Of a stretch of DNA of 5,855 bases, positions 1 to 5,827 are shown piece after piece; the first letter of the stretch is position 1, and each line of letters opens with the position of its first letter. The position numbers and the translations under genes are program-made. The stretch comes from Alistipes sp. (lineage in GTDB: Bacteria; Bacteroidota; Bacteroidia; Bacteroidales; Rikenellaceae). The stretch lies in the NCBI GenBank assembly GCA_017391665.1, contig JAFOXS010000052.1, forward strand, positions 1 to 5,855, written 5' to 3'. The notes under the pieces were generated by a model. It was not told the origin of the DNA. It saw only the letters and a program-made list of their open reading frames with translations, and searched no databases.

Positions 1-2441
1 TTGGTGCGACCGTCGATCAGATAATCGGTAAAGTGATCAACCAATCGCCAGTAGAAGTACTCGTTCATATCGCCAAAGCTGTGACGCTGCATAGGCAAGT
101 ACAACATATCGAAACGCTTGTTGGCACGAATCAGCGCATTCACAACGCGTGAGGTGTTACCTGGGTGTACGTTGTTGTCGATCTCACCGTGGATAAGCAG
201 CAGGTGACCCTTCAGACGCTTTGCGATCTCGGGGTTGGTGTCGATGCTGTAAACGAACGTAGTGTCGCCATCCTCAGTGACGGTCTCCTTCACACCGTGG
301 TGAGTCTCGCTCCACCAGCGGTTGTAGATACGGTTGTCGTGGTTACCTGCACACGATACCGCCGCCTTGAAGAAGTCGGGATACTGCAGGATAGCCGCAG
401 TTGACATAAAGCCACCACCCGAGTGACCGTGGATACCTACACGGTTGATGTCGATAAAGTCGTGGCGTGCCGCCAGCTGCTCGATAGCAGCCTTCTGGTC
501 AGCCAAGCCGTAGTCACGTAGGTTGCCGTAGCCGTAGTTGTGATACCACTTCGAGCGGTCGGGGTGACCACCACGGTTACCTACCGAGATTACGATAAAT
601 CCTGCCTGTGCCAGACGGTCGGTACGAGGACTCATGCGAGTAAAGGGATAGTATGTACCCTCCACCTGAGGACCGGGGTAAACATAGTCAACGATCGGGT
701 AAACCTTCGTAGAGTCGAAGTCAAAGGGCTTGTACATAACACCATAGAGGTCGGTTACGCCATCAGCAGCCTTCACCTTGAATGTCTCGGGGAACTTATA
801 ACCGTTGGCAAGCAGCAGCGTGAAGTCGCTGGTCTCCAGATCCATAATCTTATTACCCAGGCAGTCGTAGAGTGCCGTTGCGGGGATAGTATCCACGCGT
901 GAGTAGTTATCAACGAAATAACGTGCAGCATCATCCACTACGGGCTCATGGAAGAAGTCACCCTTGTTGAGCAACTTAACTTCGCCACCGTCAAGACTTA
1001 CTGAGTAGAGGTGCTGGTAGTAGGGATTCTCGCCCTTCTCGTGACCCATACCTGTGAAATATACCTTACGAGCCTTCTCGTCAACCTTCAGGATCTCGTG
1101 AACGTGCCACGGACCCTCGGTAAGGCGACGCTTCAGGTTACCGGCATCATCGTAGAGGTAGAGGTGTGCCCAGCCGTCGCGCTCGCTCCACTGGATAATC
1201 TCCTTACCGCCATTGATGATCGACAAGGGACGTACCTCGATATAAGTGTTCATGCGCTCCTCCACTACGGGCTTCAAAGCGTCATCGCCAATGGTGTATG
1301 AGCAGATGTCGATACGGTGCAGGTCTCGGTTCGAACGAGTCACGAAGAAGCGGTTCGCATCGCCCAACCATACGGCGGGCTGATCGTACATATGACGCTG
1401 TTTCTGCTCTCGGGGCTTACGGCCAACCGAAAGGGTCTGATCCTTAAAGCGCTCGGTAGCAATCTCCTTGCGAGAGTTATCGTTCATATCGAAGATGTAG
1501 AGATGCTCCACGGGAGCCTCCTTCTCGCCCGGCATATGATACTTGTAGGTCTCCAGTGTGGGACGGGGCTCAGCCAGGGCGTTGATAACCCACAGTTCCT
1601 TCACTGGACGCTCGTCAGTTACAACAGTCACGAAGTAGCGTGAATCGGGCGACCATACGCCGTATGCGCCACGACGCTTGCCATTGAGCAGGGTGTCGGT
1701 GTTGAGCATATAGTAAGGCTGGCCATAGCCAAAGTCCTTAACGCCATCCTTAGTGATCTGAATCTCGGTGATGGTCGAGTCCTTCTCATCCTTCTTCAGT
1801 TTCTCATAATCCTCGCGAGACATACGCCACAGGTTCAAATCCTTGGCATATACAACGGTCTTGCCATCGGGCGATACGGATGCCCATGAGAGCTGCTTAG
1901 TCTCCTTCTCCTTATCCTTGAGGTGAGTCAGAGCCTTGGTCTTATAGTTGTAAGAGAAGTAGAAAATCTCCTTGCCCGTCACCTTCTTGGGCTTCTTGCC
2001 TGCCAATGAATCCTCCTTAGAGAGGGGCTTGGGCTTTGCATCCTGCGATGAGCGCACCTCAAAGGTAAAGGTTACGCCATCCTCGTCCACCTCCAGATTC
2101 TGGATGGGAAGCTGTGCCGCGATGAAGGGGTCGTGCATAATCTCCGAGAGCTGTGCGGCCAACTTATCGTGGTCGAACAGGGGCTCACGCTTGCGAACGG
2201 CGGGATCAACCACATACCAGCGTGTACCCTCGCCAGTCTTATAGCTGTACCAGAACTTCTCGCCTGACTTAAACCAGTGAGGATCAACCGTAGTTGAGAA
2301 GAGCATATTCTCCAACTTGCTCGCTGTAAATCGCTCGGCCAACGCCAAACGATTACGCTGGCGCACATCCTCACGCTCATCGGCACGCACCGAGCCTGCC
2401 GATATGGCTACGATAGCCAATAATAATAAAAACTTTCTCAT
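1..2441 (-). CDS. S9-family (DPP IV-like) serine peptidase, exported; C-terminus cut by window edge
   Basis: Prolyl-oligopeptidase family enzyme that should cut peptides in the periplasm. The 813 visible residues have no stop, so the last few residues lie off the left edge. Residues 1 to about 20 form a signal peptide (MRKFLLLLAIVAISAGSVRA) with no lipobox. The N-terminal half has beta-propeller repeats typical of DPP IV N-terminal domains (WASVSPDGK at W186, WSPDS at W263). The C-terminal half is the alpha/beta-hydrolase domain: YPGP with a likely oxyanion Tyr588, GNRGGH near 621-626, nucleophile Ser674 in GHSGGG, Asp755 in GEIDNN and His787 in QRHSFG. Ser-Asp spacing of 81 and Asp-His spacing of 32 are close to DPP IV. 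The Glu pair that holds the substrate N-terminus in true DPP IV is not evident (DFGYGQP at 236-242), so dipeptidyl activity is uncertain. A Lys-rich insert spans 134-158. It follows the esterase gene by 11 bp and is probably co-transcribed. The family call is firm; the substrate is unknown. Confidence 0.95.
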   Translation of the reverse strand, partial: MRKFLLLLAIVAISAGSVRADEREDVRQRNRLALAERFTASKLENMLFSTTVDPHWFKSGEKFWYSYKTGEGTRWYVVDPAVRKREPLFDHDKLAAQLSEIMHDPFIAAQLPIQNLEVDEDGVTFTFEVRSSQDAKPKPLSKEDSLAGKKPKKVTGKEIFYFSYNYKTKALTHLKDKEKETKQLSWASVSPDGKTVVYAKDLNLWRMSREDYEKLKKDEKDSTITEIQITKDGVKDFGYGQPYYMLNTDTLLNGKRRGAYGVWSPDSRYFVTVVTDERPVKELWVINALAEPRPTLETYKYHMPGEKEAPVEHLYIFDMNDNSRKEIATERFKDQTLSVGRKPREQKQRHMYDQPAVWLGDANRFFVTRSNRDLHRIDICSYTIGDDALKPVVEERMNTYIEVRPLSIINGGKEIIQWSERDGWAHLYLYDDAGNLKRRLTEGPWHVHEILKVDEKARKVYFTGMGHEKGENPYYQHLYSVSLDGGEVKLLNKGDFFHEPVVDDAARYFVDNYSRVDTIPATALYDCLGNKIMDLETSDFTLLLANGYKFPETFKVKAADGVTDLYGVMYKPFDFDSTKVYPIVDYVYPGPQVEGTYYPFTRMSPRTDRLAQAGFIVISVGNRGGHPDRSKWYHNYGYGNLRDYGLADQKAAIEQLAARHDFIDINRVGIHGHSGGGFMSTAAILQYPDFFKAAVSCAGNHDNRIYNRWWSETHHGVKETVTEDGDTTFVYSIDTNPEIAKRLKGHLLLIHGEIDNNVHPGNTSRVVNALIRANKRFDMLYLPMQRHSFGDMNEYFYWRLVDHFTDYLIDGRT

Positions 2442-2452
2442 ATAACCTTAAT
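2442..2452 (-). promoter_or_regulatory. Operon junction and ribosome binding site of the S9 peptidase gene
   Basis: Only 11 bases separate the esterase stop codon from the peptidase ATG. Read on the minus strand they are ATTAAGGTTAT, which contains a partial Shine-Dalgarno core (AAGG) four bases before the ATG. There is no room for a promoter or terminator, so translation of the peptidase probably depends on the esterase transcript and may be coupled to it. Confidence 0.6.
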
Positions 2453-3274
2453 TTATTTGGCCTCTTGAGCCGATTTGAAATAATTGCTGAAGAAAAGAAT
2501 CTGATACTTGATCGAGTTGCGCCAGTAGTCCCAGTTATGCACGCCGGGACGTGTGTAGAAGTCGTGCGGAATCTTTGCCGCTGCCAGCTTCTCATGCAGA
2601 GCGCAGTTCACCTCGTAGAAGAAATCCTCCGTACCACAGTCGATAATGAGTTTCATCGAGTCGGGCTTGAGCTGATCTACAATATTGATAACAGTATAGT
2701 CGTCCCAGTTCTTGGGGTTCTCCTCGATAGTTCCCAGACGAAGCGACATACCCCAGTTCTTGGGGAAGGGGCGGATATCCACACCACCCGACGTTGAGCC
2801 TGCAGCACCGTAGGTGTCCTGATGGCGGATGCCGAGCCACAAACCACCATGACCACCCATCGACAGACCCGTGATGGCTCGGCCCGTGCGGTCGGCCTGG
2901 GTCTTATAGTGAGAATCGATGTAGGCAATGAGCTCCTTCGCAACGAATGTTTCGTACTTGTAGGTGGGATCCACCGGACTATCCCAGTACCAGCTGTTGG
3001 TTCCGCCATCGGGCATCACCAGAATCACATTATACTGATCAGCCAAAACACCGGTCTGACCCTTTACGTCCCACGCCGTGTGGATGTCGCCGTGACCATG
3101 CAGAAGATAGACTACGGGCATCTTCTCCATCGAGTGATATGCATTGGGCAGAATCACCGTAACGGGCACTTCCTTATTCATTGCGGCGCTATGAACCGAC
3201 AGCGTTTCACGAATATATGCCCACGATGTGTTGCACACAATAAGGGCAAGCAATAGTGTAAAAACTCTTTTCAT
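2453..3274 (-). CDS. Exported esterase of the CE1 / esterase D alpha/beta-hydrolase type
   Basis: A complete 273-residue serine esterase of the putative-esterase family (PF00756), which includes feruloyl and acetyl-xylan esterases, esterase D and mycolyltransferases. Residues 1-19 are a signal peptide (MKRVFTLLLALIVCNTSWA) ending in a good type I site. Cys14 lacks a lipobox, so a soluble periplasmic or secreted enzyme is likely. The hydrolase core shows VVYLLHGHGD at 54-63 (oxyanion-hole region), VMPDGG at 86-91, the nucleophile elbow GLSMGG with Ser138, probable acid Asp217 in DCGTEDFF, and His246 in RPGVHNW. Length fits a single-domain member. The likely substrate is an acyl or feruloyl ester on a polysaccharide or other small ester, but no binding module or neighbouring glycan-use gene narrows it. 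It is first in a two-gene operon with the S9 peptidase and divergent from the DUF1080 lipoprotein gene. The start gives a clean signal peptide and was kept. Confidence 0.93.
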   Translation of the reverse strand: MKRVFTLLLALIVCNTSWAYIRETLSVHSAAMNKEVPVTVILPNAYHSMEKMPVVYLLHGHGDIHTAWDVKGQTGVLADQYNVILVMPDGGTNSWYWDSPVDPTYKYETFVAKELIAYIDSHYKTQADRTGRAITGLSMGGHGGLWLGIRHQDTYGAAGSTSGGVDIRPFPKNWGMSLRLGTIEENPKNWDDYTVINIVDQLKPDSMKLIIDCGTEDFFYEVNCALHEKLAAAKIPHDFYTRPGVHNWDYWRNSIKYQILFFSNYFKSAQEAK

Positions 3275-3319
3275 TGTATTTTAAGTTGTATTAAATTAAA
3301 TATCATGTCGAAATTATCG

Positions 3320-3327
3320 CAAATATA
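3320..3327 (-). promoter_or_regulatory. Candidate -7 element for the esterase-peptidase operon
   Basis: Read on the minus strand this is TATATTTG, a full match to the Bacteroidetes -7 consensus TAnnTTTG. It would place the transcription start roughly 35-40 bases before the esterase ATG. At the expected distance upstream there is no TTTG; the nearest TTTTG is only 12 bp away, so the -33 half is weak or absent. Supported by the -7 match alone. Confidence 0.45.
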
Positions 3328-3347
3328 CGAAAAAGAGGTCAAAACTT

Positions 3348-3379
3348 GTTGCTCATTTCCGAATTAATCCCTATTTTTG
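3348..3379 (+). promoter_or_regulatory. Bacteroidetes-type promoter of the DUF1080 lipoprotein gene
   Basis: GTTG at 3348-3351 serves as the -33 element and TATTTTTG at 3372-3379 matches the -7 consensus TAnnTTTG exactly. The 20-bp spacer is within the usual 19-21 bp. The start of transcription should fall near 3385, giving an A/T-rich leader of about 30 bases with no Shine-Dalgarno, which is normal in this phylum. Confidence 0.65.
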
Positions 3380-3416
3380 TTTTTAAGAATTTGTTTAACG
3401 ATAAAATTATAGCGAA

Positions 3417-4028
3417 ATGAAATCAAAATTTATGATTCTGGCGCTGGCCATGGTGGCGCTGATGTGTTCGTGCAGCTCACGAACCGAACTCTTCAATGGC
3501 AAGGATCTTACAGGCTGGGTATGCGTAGTAGATGAGGCAAGCGGCGTTCCCGCATCAGAGGTATATGGTGTTAAGGATGGCAATATTCACATCGTAGGTC
3601 AGCCCTTCGGTTACATGCGTACCGAGAAGAAGTATGGCGACTACACCATGCACATGGAGTGGCGCTGGGTTGGCAAGGGCACCAATAGTGGTTTCTTCCA
3701 CCGTGTACAGGACGGCGACAAGGTATGGCCTAACGCTATCGAGGTTCAGCTGTGCGCAGGCAAGGCTGGTGACTTCGTAATGTTGGGTGGCTCAAAGATC
3801 TCTGAGATCGAGTGCGTTGGCGAGTTCCCCGTAAAGGATCGTTCGGGCAATGCCGAGAAGGCTGAGGGCGAGTGGAACGAGGCTACCGTTATTTGCAAGG
3901 GCGGCAAGATTACCGTTTACATCAACGGTCAGTTGCTCAACGAGTGCACCACCACCACTACTGAGGGTTACATCGCTCTGCAGAGCGAAGGCGGCCCCAT
4001 CGAGTTCCGCAACTTGTGGCTGGAGTAA
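3417..4028 (+). CDS. DUF1080 / 3-keto-disaccharide hydrolase family lipoprotein
   Basis: A complete 203-residue protein of the DUF1080 family (PF06439), which has a concanavalin/glucanase-like jelly-roll fold. Characterised gut Bacteroides members cleave 3-keto-sugars made by oxidation of glycosides. Residues 1-18 are a hydrophobic signal sequence. Cys19 after Ser18 (MCSCSS) is the probable lipidated residue, although Cys17 precedes it and the box is not perfect. Family hallmarks are LFNGKDLTGW at 25-34, NSGFFHR at 90-96, WPNAIEVQL at 104-112, GEWN at 151-154, and the closing strand GYIALQSEGGP...EFRNLWL at 184-202. Length fits a single-domain member. Five more cysteines (36, 113, 133, 160, 177) remain in the mature protein, and a run of five Thr lies at 178-182. 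It is monocistronic, with its own promoter and terminator. No oxidoreductase partner is visible, so the 3-keto-sugar role rests on family only. Confidence 0.92.
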   Translation: MKSKFMILALAMVALMCSCSSRTELFNGKDLTGWVCVVDEASGVPASEVYGVKDGNIHIVGQPFGYMRTEKKYGDYTMHMEWRWVGKGTNSGFFHRVQDGDKVWPNAIEVQLCAGKAGDFVMLGGSKISEIECVGEFPVKDRSGNAEKAEGEWNEATVICKGGKITVYINGQLLNECTTTTTEGYIALQSEGGPIEFRNLWLE

Positions 4029-4050
4029 AGACTCCCTAACATATGATTTT

Positions 4051-4085
4051 AAGACTACCTTCTTTGGCGGAGGTAGTCTTTTTTT
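4051..4085 (+). terminator. Intrinsic terminator of the DUF1080 gene
   Basis: A perfect 10-bp stem (AAGACTACCT at 4051-4060 pairing with AGGTAGTCTT at 4071-4080) encloses a 10-base loop. It is followed by five further T residues (4081-4085), with two more in the stem end. It starts 22 bases after the stop codon. Confidence 0.9.
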
Positions 4086-4115
4086 GCCCTACACTCTGCT
4101 TTTGTACGCTATTTG
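4083..4115 (+). promoter_or_regulatory. Weak candidate promoter for the 46-residue ORF
   Basis: TTTG at 4083-4086, which overlaps the T-tract of the preceding terminator, lies 21 bp from GCTATTTG at 4108-4115. The TTTG half of the -7 box fits, but the TA is displaced. It would give a leader of about 28 bases, similar to neighbouring genes. Its only support beyond the partial match is that a terminator upstream makes some promoter in this gap necessary. Confidence 0.3.
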
Positions 4116-4149
4116 CACCGTTTCGTGAAAACCTTAATATTTTGTAGTT

Positions 4150-4290
4150 ATGGATAAGATCAAAAACGAAAAGCACAATGAGAAATCAGCCGACAAGGCT
4201 ACGGCACACAAGAAGCAGGAGTCATGCAAGGATAAGGGCAGCTGCTCGACACCCAGGGCTGAAAACAAAACTCCGAAGGCGCACCATTAA
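4150..4290 (+). CDS. Small Lys-rich, two-cysteine protein of unknown function (46 residues)
   Basis: I do not recognise this protein. The ORF runs ATG to TAA and encodes 46 residues. Eleven are Lys, four His and seven Asp/Glu, giving a net charge near +5. There are no aromatic residues, and Ile4 is the only branched hydrophobic. The sequence begins MDKIKNEKHNEKSADK, has a Cys-x5-Cys centre (SCKDKGSCS, Cys26 and Cys32), and ends KAHH. It has no signal peptide or membrane segment, so a disordered, cytoplasmic, basic protein is expected. Its central motif loosely recalls short bacterial proteins ending in CCGSCS, but that is only a resemblance. Support for a real gene comes from its position between two strong terminators, with the downstream one about 30 bases after the stop, and from codon choice (many AAG, GAG) like its neighbours. 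The alternative is an untranslated small transcript in the same interval. Confidence 0.55.
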   Translation: MDKIKNEKHNEKSADKATAHKKQESCKDKGSCSTPRAENKTPKAHH

Positions 4291-4322
4291 TCGATAGCGC
4301 TTTTTCAGTTGTATTCTCATGG

Positions 4323-4345
4323 CGGCCCCGCGCGGGCCGTTTTTT
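4323..4345 (+). terminator. G+C-rich intrinsic terminator after the 46-residue ORF
   Basis: CGGCCC (4323-4328) pairs with GGGCCG (4334-4339) around a five-base CGCGC loop, and six T residues follow (4340-4345). The stem is entirely G:C. It lies 32 bases after the stop codon of the small ORF and implies that a transcript from 4086-4290 ends here. Confidence 0.85.
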
Positions 4346-4401
4346 CATAATAAGAGCCGGCATATAGACTCGAAAATGTGTCAAAGCCTTATGATGAAAC
4401 A

Positions 4402-4433
4402 TTTGCAAAAGTCGTTTGCATTTATTACTTTTG
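4402..4433 (+). promoter_or_regulatory. Consensus Bacteroidetes promoter of the 95-residue protein gene
   Basis: TTTG at 4402-4405, a 20-bp spacer and TACTTTTG at 4426-4433 match both halves of the phylum's housekeeping promoter without a mismatch. Transcription should begin near 4440, about 24 bases before the ATG at 4464. TTTGCA occurs three times here (4402, 4415, 4430), partly because of the promoter boxes. Confidence 0.8.
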
Positions 4434-4463
4434 CAGAAAGTAACATTTAAACACGACTTTATT

Positions 4464-4751
4464 ATGGCAAATTTGAGAAACCTTAAGAAGGAGATCGACT
4501 ATCGTTTGGAGGAGTTCGTATTCGATTGCGAGATGGCAATATATTTCCAGCCCTCAAAGGAGGAGGCTGTTGTAGGTATTATGGAGAATGCCGTAGCATT
4601 GCGCAACGCACTCTATATCAAGGCTAACCACCCCACCGAGCCCCGCAACAAGTCGCTGGTGAAGAAGTATTACGCTGCTTTGCGCCGTGATATGGTATCT
4701 TCATTCGGCTCATTGTTCGAGGAGTTGAGCGCTCTGAACGAGGCGAAGTAA
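4464..4751 (+). CDS. Conserved-looking small cytoplasmic protein of unknown function (95 residues)
   Basis: I recognise the style of a short Bacteroidales hypothetical protein but know no function for it. The start at 4464 (MANLRNLKKEIDYRLEEF) is preferred over an in-frame ATG at 4416. The earlier ATG lies inside the promoter, and its 16 added residues would begin before the predicted transcript. The protein looks all-alpha: an amphipathic helix at about 3-28, a second after PSKEEA (31-36) running to about 50, a Pro-containing linker near 52-57, and a last helical stretch at about 60-93 rich in Lys/Arg and then Glu. It has no signal peptide, membrane segment or recognisable catalytic motif. 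Cys18 is the only cysteine. It has its own promoter, faces dusB, and shares a terminator with it. A small adaptor or regulatory helical-bundle protein is possible but is a guess. Confidence 0.85.
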   Translation: MANLRNLKKEIDYRLEEFVFDCEMAIYFQPSKEEAVVGIMENAVALRNALYIKANHPTEPRNKSLVKKYYAALRRDMVSSFGSLFEELSALNEAK

Positions 4752-4771
4752 GAATCCCTTCTTCAAAAACT

Positions 4772-4801
4772 AAAGGCTGTCCCGTTGGGGCAGCCTTTTT
4801 T
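4772..4801. terminator. Shared bidirectional terminator between the 95-residue gene and dusB
   Basis: A 12-bp stem (4772-4783 with 4787-4798, one T:G pair) closes on a GTT loop. On the plus strand it runs into T4796-T4801, 20 bases after the upstream stop. On the minus strand the same hairpin starts six bases after the dusB stop and is followed, after AG, by TTTTT (complement of 4765-4769). The two genes converge on it, so it probably ends both transcripts, more strongly on the plus strand. Confidence 0.85.
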
Positions 4802-4804
4802 GTA

Positions 4805-5827
4805 TTAAATCTCGTGCGAGAGAGATGGGGGCACCGCCCCACTCATATCGTAGTCGCCCCAGCGCTCGGCAATGTAATCCAGCGTAGAGTTTATCTCATC
4901 CACATCAAACAACGTAACCAGTTTCAGGCGCGTAGACTTAAAGTCGGGCAGACCCTTGAAGTAATTCGACAGGTGGCGACGCATCTCCAGCACACCTACC
5001 CTATCGCCCTTGATCTCCAACGACTTCTGCAGGTGCTCCTTGGCGATTGCCACACGCTCCACGACCGACGGCTGAGGCATCACATCGCCCGTAGCCATAA
5101 AGTGCTTCACCTCCTGGAATATCCACGGACGGCCATACGTCGCACGGCCAATCATCACACCATCAACGCCATATGTATCGAACATCTGCTTTGCCTTGGG
5201 ACCCGAATCCACATCGCCATTGCCAATGATAGGAATCTCAATCGAGGGATGGTGCTTAACCTCACCTATGAGGGTCCAGTCGGCCTCGCCACGATACATC
5301 TGCGAGCGGGTGCGGCCGTGTATGGTAAGTGCTTTAATACCTGTATCTTGCAGACGCAGGGCTATATCCATAATATTCTTCGAATCCTCATCCCAGCCAA
5401 GGCGTGTCTTAACGGTCACGGGGGTCTGGACAGCCTCCACAATGCGGCGAGTCATCTCCACCATCAGCGGCACATCGCGCATCATGCCGGAGCCAGCACC
5501 ACGGCCTGCAATCTTCTTCACGGGACAGCCGAAGTTGATATCTATAAAGTCGGGGCGAGCTGTTTCGGCTATGCGTGCCGCCTCGACCATAGGCTCGATC
5601 AGATGACCATAGATCTGTATGCCCACGGGGCGCTCGGCCTCGTCGATATTGAGTTTTGCACGCGACTTCCACGCATCACGTATCAAGCCATCCGACGAGA
5701 TGAACTCCGTCGTGACAACATCCGCACCAAAGCGTTTGCACATATAGCGAAACGAGGGGTCGGTGACATCCTCCATAGGGGCAAGGAATAGAGGCTGCGA
5801 ACCTAAATCTATATCTCCAATCTTCAT
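4805..5827 (-). CDS. dusB: tRNA-dihydrouridine synthase (DusB type)
   Basis: A complete 340-residue flavoenzyme that reduces specific uridines in tRNA to dihydrouridine with FMN and NADPH in the cytoplasm. The TIM-barrel N-terminal domain shows LFLAPMEDVTDPSFR (13-27), PVGIQIYG (67-74), and the signature NFGCPVKK with Cys101 as the probable general acid that protonates uridine. It continues with VKTRLGW containing Lys140, IHGRT with His170, GNGD (202-205), and the FMN phosphate-binding segment VMIGRATYGRPW (224-235). The C-terminal helical tRNA-binding domain covers about 250-325. Length and motif order fit DusB of the TIGR00737 type; DusA or DusC are less likely by eye. The start MKIGDIDLG is the usual one for Bacteroidales members. 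It is convergent with the 95-residue gene. No functional link to the hydrolase genes is expected. Confidence 0.95.
   Translation of the reverse strand: MKIGDIDLGSQPLFLAPMEDVTDPSFRYMCKRFGADVVTTEFISSDGLIRDAWKSRAKLNIDEAERPVGIQIYGHLIEPMVEAARIAETARPDFIDINFGCPVKKIAGRGAGSGMMRDVPLMVEMTRRIVEAVQTPVTVKTRLGWDEDSKNIMDIALRLQDTGIKALTIHGRTRSQMYRGEADWTLIGEVKHHPSIEIPIIGNGDVDSGPKAKQMFDTYGVDGVMIGRATYGRPWIFQEVKHFMATGDVMPQPSVVERVAIAKEHLQKSLEIKGDRVGVLEMRRHLSNYFKGLPDFKSTRLKLVTLFDVDEINSTLDYIAERWGDYDMSGAVPPSLSHEI

Larger units (their letters stand above)
3275..3416. promoter_or_regulatory. Divergent promoter region between the esterase operon and the DUF1080 gene
   Basis: This A/T-rich 142-bp stretch is the only space between two outward-facing start codons, so it must hold promoters for both directions unless one gene is read from elsewhere. 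A candidate -7 element is visible for each strand (listed separately). I see no strong inverted repeat that would mark an operator, and no structured leader or riboswitch. The shared region makes joint regulation possible but does not prove it. Confidence 0.7.

Noticed and set aside
165..1643. Several plus-strand open frames across the S9 peptidase gene
   Set aside because: The minus strand encodes one continuous peptidase with propeller motifs and a full catalytic triad through this whole stretch. The plus-strand frames are short, overlapping and motif-free.
2465..3256. Plus- and minus-strand frames overlapping the esterase
   Set aside because: The esterase frame carries a signal peptide, GLSMGG elbow and complete triad. 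The other frames have none of these.
3850..4128. Plus-strand ORF overlapping the end of the DUF1080 gene
   Set aside because: It is out of frame with the DUF1080 protein, passes through the terminator hairpin and has a low-complexity Arg/Ser/Pro-rich start typical of a frame-shifted shadow.
4199..4408. Minus-strand ORF of 69 codons across the small ORF and terminator
   Set aside because: It runs through the G+C-rich terminator hairpin and the -33 element of the next promoter, and its translation has no recognisable feature.
4402..4435. Triple TTTGCA as a possible operator repeat
   Set aside because: Two copies coincide with the -33 and -7 promoter boxes, so the repetition is largely explained by the promoter itself.
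4416..4463. Upstream in-frame ATG extending the 95-residue protein by 16 residues
   Set aside because: It lies within the promoter spacer, before the predicted transcript start, so it would not be in the mRNA.
4814..5791. Long plus-strand open frame of 325 codons opposite dusB
   Set aside because: It is antisense to a clear, full-length dihydrouridine synthase. Its translation is rich in His, Arg and Leu without any family motif, as expected for the complement of a G+C-rich coding strand.
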